Shown: piece after piece, positions 27,346 through 37,026 of the stretch
How positions within the stretch are numbered: position 1 is the first letter of the stretch
Layout of the letters: each line of letters opens with the position of its first letter
NCBI GenBank assembly: GCA_023974075.1
Contig: CM043787.1
Span: forward strand, 36,545,691-36,609,690
Reading direction: 5' to 3'
DNA length: 64,000 nucleotides
Source: Chaenocephalus aceratus
Taxonomy: Eukaryota > Chordata > Actinopteri > Perciformes > Channichthyidae
Notes under the pieces: model-generated
Database searches by the model: none
What the model was told of the DNA's origin: nothing
What the model saw: only the letters and a program-made list of their open reading frames with translations
Position numbers and translations under genes: made by a program

Positions 27346-28257
27346 GGGACGGAAGTACAGACCGCCCAGAAAGTGAGCTGCTGCTGGGAAAGCAGCCGCC
27401 GACCACCCCCGGGATTTCAGGGCCCAGCCCCCCGGACCCTGGAGCCTCTTGGGGGGCTCCGGTAAGGCTCTGGGGCACGAGGCCGCCTGGAAGGCGGGCG
27501 ACCTGGGGCACGAAAGTCATTGGGAGGCGGTTGAGTGGGCCGCTAAGACCTCTGCAGACCACCCCTGTAATCCGGCGGCTGAGTGCGGCTGCTAGAGCGG
27601 CCCCTGGGCCTGCTGGGAGTGGGCACAGGTCTGCGAGGACCCGAGTGCTGCTGCCTGGTCTGCCTAGCTTGGGCGGCACGCTCCAGTGCCTCCAGGGCAG
27701 CTGACCTAAACAGCTCCCCTGGCTCGACTGGTACGCTACGGAGGACTCTCCGTCAACCGAAGGAGGTGCGTCAGCCGAAGGAGGTGCGCCAACCGAAGGA
27801 GGTGCGCCAACCGAAGGAGGTGCGCCAACCGAAGGGGGGGGGGGGCATGACTTCATCATGCCCCTATTGGCAGCTAGCCGATCCACTTTAGAGGACAGCC
27901 TGTTTCTAGTCCTTCTATTGGGGGGAGCACACATAGCCATCGCTCCCTCAAGTCGCCGGGAACGGCCGAATTGATCTGGACAAGGAGAGGTGTCTGTTGG
28001 CTGCTGCCAGACGTTGCACCTCAGTGATTCGCCCGAGGCATGCAGCTACAGCTCATGCAGGCGTTTACCGTGAGAACCTCCCTCAGATGCTTGAATTTCG
28101 TCCCCACTGACCGCCAGAGGCGGCCGAGGTAGGAGGGGCAGCGGTCGTGGCCGTCCTCGGGCTCAAGAGAAGCCATACAGGCGCTACATGAATGAACCAT
28201 TCTGTAGGTAGCCAGATGCAGCGTAGCCGGGAGCGGGTGCGGGAACACAGCCTTCAC
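27326..28257 (-). pseudogene. DIRS Gag-like protein, broken
   Basis: The ATG at 28257 opens a 78-codon frame with CSACMASLEPEDGHDRC, a C-x2-C-x9-H-x2-C zinc-finger-like motif seen near the start of fish DIRS Gag proteins. It stops at 28021. A second frame (27940-27326) continues with a proline-rich tandem repeat (GAPPSV units) and runs to the RT region. The first residues (MKAVFPHPLPATLHLA) are encoded by the same 33-bp word that is reiterated in the 140-bp leader array, so the start codon lies at the edge of that array. Gag would package the element RNA. Too short and frameshifted to work. Confidence 0.65.
27758..27840 (-). repeat. 18-bp tandem repeat inside the Gag frame
   Basis: About five units related to CCGAAGGAGGTGCGCCAA, in frame, encoding the repeated hexapeptide PPSVGA on minus. 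It ends in a 9-bp G-run. Confidence 0.9.
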
Positions 28258-30020
28258 CAGCTACCTGCTTAATGGAAAGAGTAGAGCGTTGCTGCTACTC
28301 GCCGAACAGAAAGAGGGATGTAATTACACCCACGTTACCGGCAGAGGGAGCGGGAGCGAGAGCACTGCCTTCACCTGGCTGGATTAATAAACACGGCAGT
28401 TCAGCGTCTACCAGGAGCGGGGGCGAGAACTCTGCCGGCTGAGTTAGAGACGAATGCCAGATGCAGCATAACCCGGAGCGGGTGCGGGAACACAGCCTTC
28501 ACCAGCTACCTGCTTAACGGGAAAACAGGGCAGTTCCGCGTCTACCAGGAGCGGGGGCGAGAACACTACCTTCACTGGTTGAGTTAGAGACGAATGCCAG
28601 ATGCAGCGTAACCGGGAGCGGGTGCGGGAACACAGCCTTCACCAGCTACCTGCTTAACAGAGAAACAAGGCAGTTCCGCGTCTACCAGGAGCGGGGGCGA
28701 GAACACTGCCTTCACTGGTTGAGTTAGAAACTAATGCCAGATGCAGCGTAACCGGGAGCGGGTGCGGGAACACAGCCTTCACCAGCTACCTGCTTAACAG
28801 AGAAACAAGGCAGTTCCGCGTCTACCAGGAGCGGGGGCGAGAACACTGCCTTCACTGGTTGAGTTAGAAACGAATGCCAGATGCAGCGTAACCGGGAGCG
28901 GGTGCGGGAACACAGCCTTCACCAGCTACCTGCTTAACAGAGAAACAAGGCAGTTCCGCGTCTACCAGGAGCGGGGGCGAGAACACTGCCTTCACTGGTT
29001 GAGTTAGAAACGAATGCCAGATGCAGCGTAACCGGGAGCGGGTGCGGGAACACAGCCTTCACCAGCTACCTGCTGAACAGAAAAACAAGGCAGTTCAGCG
29101 TCTACCAGGAGCGGGGGCGAAAACACTGCCTTCACTGGTTGAGTTAGAGACAAATGCCAGATGCAGCGTAACCGGGAGCGGGTGCGGGAACACAGCCTTC
29201 ACCAGCTACCTGCTTAACGGAGAAACAAGGCAGTTCCGCGTCTACCAGGAGCGGGGGCGAGAACACTGCCTTCACTGGTTGAATTAGAGATGAATGCCAG
29301 ATGCAGCGTAACCGGGAGCGGGTGCGGGAACACAGACTTCACCAGCTACCTGCTTAACGGAGAAACAAGGCAGTTCCACGTCTACCAGGAGCGGGGGCGA
29401 AACACTGCCTTCACTGGTTGAGTTAGAGACGAATGCCAGATGCAGCGTAACCGGGAGCGGGTGCGGGAACACAGACTTCACCAGCTACCTGCTTAACGGA
29501 GAAACAAGGCAGTTCCACGTCTACCAGGAGCGGGGGCGAAACACTGCCTTCACTGGTTGAATTAGAGACGAATGCCAGATGCAGCGTAACCGGGAGCGGG
29601 TGCGGGAACACAGCCTTCACCAGCTACCTGCTTAATGGAAAAACGAGGCAGTTTGGCGTCTACCAGGAGTGGGGTCGAGAACTGCCTTCACTGGTTGAGT
29701 TAGAGACGAATGCCAGATGCAGTGTAACCGGGAGCGGGTGCGGGAACACAGCCTTCACCGGCTACCTGCTTAACGGAAAAACGAAGCCGTTTGGCGTCTA
29801 CCAGGAATGGGGGCGAGAACTGCCTTCACTGGTTGAGTTAGAGACGAACGCCAGATGCAGCGTAACCGGGAGCGGGTGCGGGAACACAGCCTTCACCAGC
29901 TACCTGCTGAACGGGAAGAGTAGAGCGGTGCTACTACTCGCCGAACAGAAAAAGGGATGTAGCTACATCCGCATTACCGGTAGAGGGAGCGGGAGCGAGA
30001 GCACTGCCTTCACCTAGCTG
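28211..30020 (-). repeat. 140-bp tandem array in the DIRS leader
   Basis: GCCAGATGCAGCGTAACCGG recurs at 28211, 28456, 28596, 28736, 28876, 29016, 29156, 29296, 29435, 29574, 29712 and 29850, giving units of 138-140 bp. Each unit is a dimer of diverged halves of about 70 bp (one around GGGAGCGGGTGCGGGAACAC, one around GGAGCGGGGGCGAGAACACT). The first and last intervals carry a distinct variant with ACTCGCCGAACAGAAA. Related single words recur at 30885, 31204, 31527 and 31597. On minus the array lies just upstream of, and includes, the Gag start. Confidence 0.95.
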
Positions 30021-30151
30021 GGTAAAATAAAAAAGCTTAACAGTATACGCAAGACGTTAGCCGAGCGGCTGCTGCTAACGATCAAGAGAGATCAAGTCAA
30101 ATAACACACATGTTTAAGACCAGATAACTAGCTTCTGAAGAAGAGAACAGC

Positions 30152-30700
30152 ACAGAGCCGTAGTTACAGCAGTAACCATGGCCAGGGCTCACACGGCATA
30201 TAACCGTAGTTACAGTAGTAACTATGGCCAGTACTTACACGGATTAGAACCGTAGTTACAGTCGTAACTATGGCCAGAACTTACACAGCATATAGCCGTA
30301 GTTACAGTAGTAACTCTGGCCAGTACTTGCACAGCTTGGGACCGTAGTTACAGTAGTAACTATGGCCAGTACTTACATGGCCTAGAACCGTAGTCACAGT
30401 AGTAACTATGGCCAGTACTTACACAGCATAGAGCCGTAGTTACGGTATTGACTATGGCCAGTACTTGCACGGCTTGGAACCGTAGTTACAGTAGTAACTA
30501 TGGCCAGTACTTACGGCTTAAACCCGTAGCTACAGTATTAACTATGGCCAGTATTTACACAGCCTAGAGCCGTAGTTACGGTATTGACTATGGCCAGTAC
30601 TTACACGGCTTGGAACCGTAGTTACAGTAGTAATTATGGCCAGTACTTACGGCTTAGAACCTTAGTTACAGTAGTAACTGTGGCCGGTGCCTAAAAGTGT
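30152..30700 (-). repeat. 46-bp palindromic tandem array in the DIRS leader
   Basis: Twelve units with CCGTAGTTACAG starts near 30158, 30204, 30250, 30296, 30342, 30388, 30433, 30480, 30524, 30570, 30616 and 30660. The core is TAGTTAC-N4-GTAACTA, in many units extended to imperfect 11-bp arms GCCGTAGTTAC and GTAACTATGGC. The same core lies at the element's 3' terminus (25364-25381) and internal complementary region (25613-25630). The remaining 20 bp (CCAGTACTTACACGGCTTA type) is shared among units, so this is a tandem repeat, not a repeat-spacer array. Confidence 0.93.
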
Positions 30701-30782
30701 CAGCCAAACGGCTGCCCACTAGACAATATAATATTGGGAGGATGAAATCCTCCTTAATGGCGATACACGCAGAGCACACACA

Positions 30783-31345
30783 GTGAAGATTGTTCTCTGC
30801 ATATCGTCCTAGTGCTAGGAGTCTAGTACTAGGAGCAGTAAATACAACGATATAGCGCTACTGCAACCATACCATGCGTTTACCGGGAGCGGGAGCGAGA
30901 GCACTGCCCTCACCGGCTGAGTTAAATAATGAAGCTTAACAGTACATGCAAAGTGTTAGCCAAGCGGCTGCTGCTAACAATCAAGCAACCAAGTCAGAAC
31001 ACAATGTTAAGACCAGATAATTAGCTTCTAAGAAAGAGAACAGCCCGCATAGAACCGTAGGCCATGGTTACAGTAGTAACCGCACATGCAGAGCACACAG
31101 CACCCGCAGTGAAGATGTTCTCTGTATATCATCCTAGTGCTAGGAGTCTAGTACTAGGAGCAGTAATACAACGATCTAGCGCTACTGCAATCAAACCCTA
31201 TGTTACCGGGAGCGGGAGCACTGCCCTGAGTTAATAGTTAAGCTCAACAGCAAGGTGTTAGCCAAGCGGCTGCTGCTAACAATCAAGCGACCAAGTCAGA
31301 ACACAAATGTTAAGACCAGAGATAGATAATAGCTTCTAAGAAATA
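30783..31345 (-). repeat. About 330-bp duplicated leader module
   Basis: 30783-31033 and 31112-31345 are diverged copies: CCTAGTGCTAGGAGTC, then TAGTACTAGGAGCAGTA, then an ACCGGGAGCGGGAG word, then CGGCTGCTGCTAAC, then TAGCTTCTAAGAAA. A third partial copy of the second half is at 30025-30150. The CTAGTGCTAG and CTAGTACTAG words are small palindromes. Confidence 0.85.
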
Positions 31346-31840
31346 GAAAGTACTTACCTTACTCTCTGCATCTAAATGAAAAACGGGTTTAAAGTATGAC
31401 ACTCTGGGCTTTCCATAGTAAATTGAATGAGGGACACAGCCAAAGTTGGGACTCAAATGCTAATGATAGCTCGGGCACAACGCCACAAGCAAAACTTTCA
31501 AAAGAGCATAAGGGCAACTTTATGGGAGAGGAAGCGGGAACACTGTCGTCACCAGAAAGTCTAAGCCACAAAAAATAAGACGGCAATCAGGACAACTTGG
31601 CTGGGAGAGGGTGCGGGAACACAGCCATCACCAGCAACAAGCTGACACAAACCTGTCTGTCGAGGCTCTGCACAGCGCACAGCCGGCCACAGCTCCTGGA
31701 GGACGCGTTAACGATCCGTAGCTCCGACTGTCAGTCGCGAAGCTGCACGCGGCCAGCTGCTTGCAGAGAAATCCCTCAGATCAAACGCTGTAGGCTAAAA
31801 AAAATTAGCCACGGTACCCTCGCGCAGCGAGAAGATGAAA

Positions 31841-31977
31841 GGAACAGATCCTCTGACGACACCGGCTGATATAGCAGGTGTCACGTGGGTCACAGGTGAC
31901 TTTGTTGTTATTGGTACTCGAGCTGCGCATGCACGCGATGGACATATCCAGTGCTTAAAGCACCGCCTCTGGCGGTC
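31841..31977 (-). repeat. DIRS inverted terminal repeat (5' side)
   Basis: Inverted counterpart of 25401-25537. The 5' terminus extends outward to 31996, ending in AAC (GTT when read as element sense). The likely promoter of the element should lie here or in the adjacent leader arrays (inference). Confidence 0.93.
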
Positions 31978-31996
31978 AGTAGGGACGAAATAGAAC

Positions 31997-32672
31997 ACGT
32001 GTCAGGTATGTTTCCGAAACGACAAGTCGGTTGCTGCAGGGCTATCAAATCAACAAAATATGTTTTCCTATAATTGAAGAAATTCGAATAATATTGCAAA
32101 ATAAAAGTCAGTCAAAGTTATAGCAATAAGATATTTGTTTCCAAATCAATCAGCCCTGATGATAAAATGCTGGAGCTTGAAGAGCTGGAACAGACCAATG
32201 ATATGTTAGATTCAGAGTAACGGGGTGAAATAAAGAGGATCTGGAGAGGTTGCGCTAATTAAGTTTCATTCCAGAGTTCAGCCTCATCTCCACTAATTGG
32301 TAAGGAAAAGGGTTGGTAATGAATGATGTTGCAGGACATGAAGAAAGCGTGCCAGCAGAAATCACAGAGCAGTGTGGAGTACTGTGTGCCCTCAAAGGAT
32401 CACAAGACATTAGCAGCTGAGTGCAGATCTTGATATGAAGCTGCAGATAAACAGAGTCTGTTGGGGCCCGGGGCGTGCACGGGGAAAAGTGTGAGAGCTT
32501 GTGAACGTGTGTGAGTGTGTTGTCGAGATAGAGGCTTGTCCATCAAGACAACCTCTCTTGTCATGAGCCTGTCTCACTCTCAACCTACATCTCACCTGTC
32601 AACCTCTTCACGCAGTGATGACAGTGTTTTACACAAACGCAGCCTACTCTGGACCTAATACCACTTCCTAGT
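31997..32672. other. Unique sequence between DIRS and LINE; CNE-like stretch
   Basis: No gene. Positions 32236-32345 have AATTAAG and CTAATTGG homeodomain-like cores in balanced sequence and could be conserved non-coding DNA. Nothing else recognised. Confidence 0.4.
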
Positions 32673-32882
32673 AAGGCAAGGCAAGGCAAGGCAAGTTTAT
32701 TTATATAGCACCTTTCAGCACCAGGCAATTCAAGGTGCTTTACAAAAATGAAAGACATTCAGACAAAGGCATTTAAAAACAGTAAAAGATAATAAAAGAA
32801 ACATTAAAAGAAAAACAAAAAATGAAAGACATTAAGAAAATGGCATTTAAAATCAGTCATTAAAAAGAAAAGCTAATAAAAT

Positions 32883-33373
32883 AAACATTAAAAGATAAAA
32901 GTTACAGTGCAGTCTAAGATATGAATAGTTCAATTCTTTCGGTTCTTGATTTTTAATTTATTCACAGAACCTCCCTTTGGAAATCCGAACATTTCCATCC
33001 CGATTGTTAATTTAGACTGATTGTTTTCACCATGTTATGCTCGCATGACATCCACAATCGGACCCTCAGGAGGGTGTACTAGCCCTCTACTCTGCTTTGC
33101 GTTCTATAACAAAGTCTTTAAGTGTTACCTGAACACCCCGTGTTACGAAAACACTATTTTTCACCCGTCGGTGATGTGATACTTGTTCCTCAGTACAAAT
33201 CACCCAAAAACTGATCGTAAACCCTGGCTACGACGGATATCCCAAATATCCTACTTTCGAGCAGTCCCTCTCATAAATGTCATGGAGTTTAATTACGTTT
33301 AAATTTAAAACATTAAAAGAAAAAATACATGGATAAAAGTTACAGTGCAGTCTAAGATATGAATAGTTCAATT
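32883..33373 (-). repeat. Disrupted LINE 3' UTR: 370-bp foreign block between direct repeats
   Basis: LINE sequence AAACATTAAAAG...GTTCAATT occurs twice, at 32883-32935 and 33308-33373. Both share variants (AGTCTAAGATATGAATAG) that differ from LINE copy 2. Between them lies about 370 bp (32936-33305) with no LINE similarity and no recognised identity. The first repeat lacks 13 bases present in the second. Confidence 0.8.
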
Positions 33374-36300
33374 AAAAGCAGCGACAAAAAGAAAAGTCTT
33401 CAGCCTGGATTTAAAAGTAGTCAGAGTTGCAGCGGACCTGCAGGTTTCTGGGAGTTTGTTCCATATATTTGGAGCATAATAACTGAACGCTGCTTTACCA
33501 TGTTTAGTTCTGACTCTGGGGACAGAAAGCTGACCAGTCCTTGAAGACCTGAGAGATCTGGATGGTTCATAATTTAGCAGGAGGTCAGAAATGTAATTTG
33601 GGCCTAAACCATTCAGTGCTTTATAAACCAGCAGCAGTATTTTGAAATCTATTATTTGACACACAGGAAGCCAGTGTAAAGACTGATGTGATCCACTTTC
33701 TTAGTGTTAGTGAGGACTCGAGCAGCGGCGTTCTGAATCAGCTGCAGCTTCCTAATAGATTTTTTAGTGAGACCTGTGAAGACACCATTGCAGTAGTCGA
33801 GTCTACTGAAGATAAAAGCATGGACAAGTTTTTCCAAATCCTGCTGTGACATTAGTCTTTTAATCCTAGATATATTCTTTAGGTGATAGTAGGCTGATTT
33901 AGTAACTGTTTTAATGTGACTGTTGAAACTCAGGTCAGAGTACATGACTACACCTAGATTTCTGGCTTTATCTGTTGTTTTGAACATTGCAGACTGAAGC
34001 TCAGCGCTCACTTGTATACGTTCTGACTTTGCTCCAAAAACCATTACCTCAGTTTTATCTTTGTTTAATTGGAGAAAGTTCTGACACATCCAATCATTGA
34101 TTTGTTCAATGCACTTACTCAGTGTTTGAATTGGAGCATAATCTCCTGGTGAAATTGTTACGTAGTTACGTGTGTCATCTGCATAGCTATGGTAACTTAT
34201 TTTGTTGTTTTTCATTATCTGAGCCAGTGGTAGCATGTAGATGTTAAAAAGAAGAGGCCCCAATATGGAGGAACCCCACATGTCATATTTGTCAACTCAG
34301 ATGTGTATGTACCTATAGAAACAAAGTTGTTTCTGTCCTTTAGGTAGGATTCAAACCAATTTAGAACTGTTTCCGAAAGTCCCACCCAGTTTTCCAGTCG
34401 GTCTAGTAATATGCTGTGTCAAACGCAGCACTGAGATCTAATAATACTAACACTGAAGTTCTGCCACTGTCTGTGTTTAAGTGTATGTCATTAAAGACCT
34501 TTACAAGAGCAGTCTCAGTGCTGTGGTTTGGACGAAAGCCTGACTGGAACACATCCAAACAGTTATTTAAATGCAAGAAATTACTCAACTGTTGAAAAAC
34601 AACTTTTTCAATGATTTTACCTAGAAATGGGAGGTTTGATATGGGCCTGTAATTGTTCATTACTGAAGCATCTAGATTATTCTTTTTTAAGAGAGGTTTA
34701 ATGACTGCAGTTTTCAGGGCCTGTGTAAAAATACCTGAGTGAAGAGATTTGTTTACTATATGAAGTAGATCTGAGGCCATGCAAGGCAAAACATCTTTGA
34801 AAAATCCTGTTGGAATAATATAATTAATAATAATTCCTTACATTTATTATAGCGCTTTTCCAGTGCTCAAAGCGCTTTACAGATACACATTACACATATT
34901 AATTGTATACATGCAATGGTCACTGTGGACAATACCCACAGGAGCAAGTTCAGGTGAAGCGTCTTGCCCAAGGACACAACGGCTGCAGGAGGAGGATTTC
35001 AGAAGTTGTATAATGTCCTCTAGGTTTTTATCATTAATCTGATGGAATTGTGTCATGGTGCTTGAATTGTTATTAGGTGGACACAGAGACAACACATTTG
35101 CTGTTCCTGATGCAGAGGCACTGACTGCTTGTCTGATTTTCTGAATGTTGTCAGTGAAGAAGGAGGCAAAATCATTGCACGCCCTGGTGGATAGAAATTC
35201 AGAGGCTACTGACACTGGGGGGTTAGTTAGTCTGTCGACGGTAGCAAACAAGGCACGTGCGTTGTTTTTGTTTTTGGTAATGATGTCAGAGAAGAACAAT
35301 TGTCGTGCGTTTTTCAATTCCAAATTATAAAGGCTAAGTCTCTCCTTATAGATTTCAAAGTGAACCTGGAGATTTGATTTTCGCCACCTGCGTTCAGCTT
35401 TTCGACATTCTCTTTTTTCTGTTTTCACGGTCATGGCCTTTCTCCATGGAGATATTTTCTTGCCAGACACTTCCTTTACCTTAGTTGGAGCAATGGCATC
35501 TATAACATTTTTAATTTTTTAATTAAAATGATCTACTAGCTCATTTACTGAGATGTTAGCAGGGGCAAGTGTGGAAGAAAAATTCTGAGTAAACATTTCC
35601 CTAGTATTTTCAGTTAAATATCGCTTTGTGTTTATCTCTTTTTGAACACTTGTGTGAACAGAAATAGAGCTCTCAAAGAAAACACAGGAATGGTCAGAGA
35701 GTGCAACATCAGTCACCACAACCTTAGAGATATTCAGACCCTTTGAGATAATTAAGTCCAGAGTGTGCCCCTTATTGTGCGTGGGCTCCGTCACATGCTG
35801 AGTCAGTCCATAGCTATCAAGAACACAAAACAGTTATTTTGCCCCTCTGTCTTGGGGGTTGTCAACATGGATGTTAAAATCACCAACAATGACTAGACGG
35901 TCAAAGTCAATACACACTATAGACAGCAGTTCAGTAAAGTCATCGTCGTCTATAGATATTTAGGAACAGAGCTCGAGAGGAGCATTTCAGCTGAAGGGCC
36001 ACATATTCAAAAGAATCAAAGTTTCCATATGATGTCTTCCTGCATTGAAGAGAATCATTGAACAGAATAGCAACTCCACCCCCTTTCTTATGCATTCTTT
36101 CCTGACTCATAAAACTAAAGTTGGGAGGGGTTGATTCGTTAAGAACAGCTGCACTGTTATTTTGTTCAATCCAAGTTTCTGTTAAAAACATAAAATCGAG
36201 ATTGTGCTCACTGCTCAGTGATAATATCATTGATTAAAAAGGTTTTTCTGCCAAAGACCTGACATTTAATAAAGCTAGTTTAAGTTTGTTAAACACACTA

Positions 36301-36521
36301 TCAGTCATGTTTTTTGTAACAAGCTGTGGCTGACATGGAATCAATGCTAAATTAGATAAACTCACACAAACGTTTGAGCGCTTCCCGTTTCTAAAATGAT
36401 TCACCGGTCTTAATCTATTACCCATCAACACAGATATCTGCAAAGCTATAGGCAGGCAGGGCCCCGGCATGTCCTGGAAAGAGTTGAGAGTGCCATACGC
36501 CCTTGAGCCTGGACCCAGCAC
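33368..36521 (-). pseudogene. LINE ORF2 (endonuclease-reverse transcriptase), copy 1
   Basis: The endonuclease part starts with LALLNVRSLAEKPF and breaks near 36240 (five T where six are needed). It continues with FMFLTETWIEQN and HKKGGGVAILF, and later TLDLIISKGL and ALSDHSCVFF, the C-terminal SDH motif. The RT part has [44 protein letters not shown] and [12 protein letters not shown] (motif A). An 11-base deletion follows just after AFDT near 34415. The GVPQGS motif is broken by a deletion near 34275. HSYADD (catalytic) follows near 34190. C-terminal LDYCNGVFTGL and QNAAARVLT are typical of this LINE group. Intact copies nick the target and prime reverse transcription there. This one cannot. 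Confidence 0.93.
34822..34984 (-). mobile_element. SINE 3' fragment nested in LINE copy 1
   Basis: 163 bp absent from LINE copy 2 at the same point (about 48684). Read on minus: GTGTCCTTGGGCAAGACGC, then GGGTATTGTCCACAGT, then AAAGCGCTATAATAAATG and an AATTATTA-rich tail. These match the SINE at 57841-58286. It is 5' truncated, with no tRNA-like head. About 7 bases of LINE sequence are missing at the junction. Confidence 0.9.
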
Positions 36522-37026
36522 ATATCAGTAAGAGTTTGTTGCGTTTTGTACACACACATCCTTATCAGGAGACTGGGGAGATGGTGCGGGGGTAAAGGAC
36601 ATGCTGCCAGGGGGGGGAGGTGCTTGACGTAGGCGCGGTGATGAAGACGGGGGAGATGGTGCGGAGATGGTGCGTGTCTCTGCGGTGATTTTGGTGGGCG
36701 TCGTTGAGGAGCGGGGGTAAAGGACATGCTGCCAGCCCTACGTATCGCCTTTGTTTGGTTATTGAAATCCAGGAAGGAATCGGTGCCAACCCTCTGTATC
36801 TCCTTCATGTGTTCAACGATCTCCAGGAGGGTGGGCGAGGGTGAAAGGGTGAACAGAGTATCCTCAAAGGCGTTAACAGGGGGGGGGGGGGGTGACGGGC
36901 AGTGGAGACTCCTCCATGTGTCTCATAGGTCTCCCATAATCAGAACATTCCTCAGGCGGGTGCAGTGATAATTCTTCAGGGTTTTCTGCGCGATGTGTTG
37001 TGTCTTTCTCCTGTTTTGATTCCTCT

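Larger units (their letters stand above)
25359..31996 (-). mobile_element. DIRS-type tyrosine-recombinase retrotransposon, non-autonomous
   Basis: A 6.6-kb element reading right to left. The termini have the DIRS layout. Inverted terminal repeats of 137 bp (25401-25537 and 31841-31977) differ at three positions. The outermost 51 bp of the 5' end recur at 25633-25683, and the complement of the 3' end recurs at 25582-25635, forming an internal complementary region. AAC/GTT triplets mark both outer ends and the internal junction. Between the ends, the order on minus is leader with tandem arrays, Gag-like zinc finger, RT, RNase H, tyrosine recombinase. DIRS elements copy through RNA and are thought to re-enter the chromosome as circles joined by a recombinase, without target duplications; none is seen here. 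All reading frames are broken and part of the RT is missing, so this copy depends on others. Confidence 0.9.

Noticed and set aside
30152..30700. CRISPR-like array (palindromic repeat of about 26 bp with intervals of about 20 bp)
   Set aside because: The intervals are themselves similar from unit to unit, the host is a vertebrate, and the palindrome is part of the DIRS element's own terminal sequence. It is a tandem repeat.
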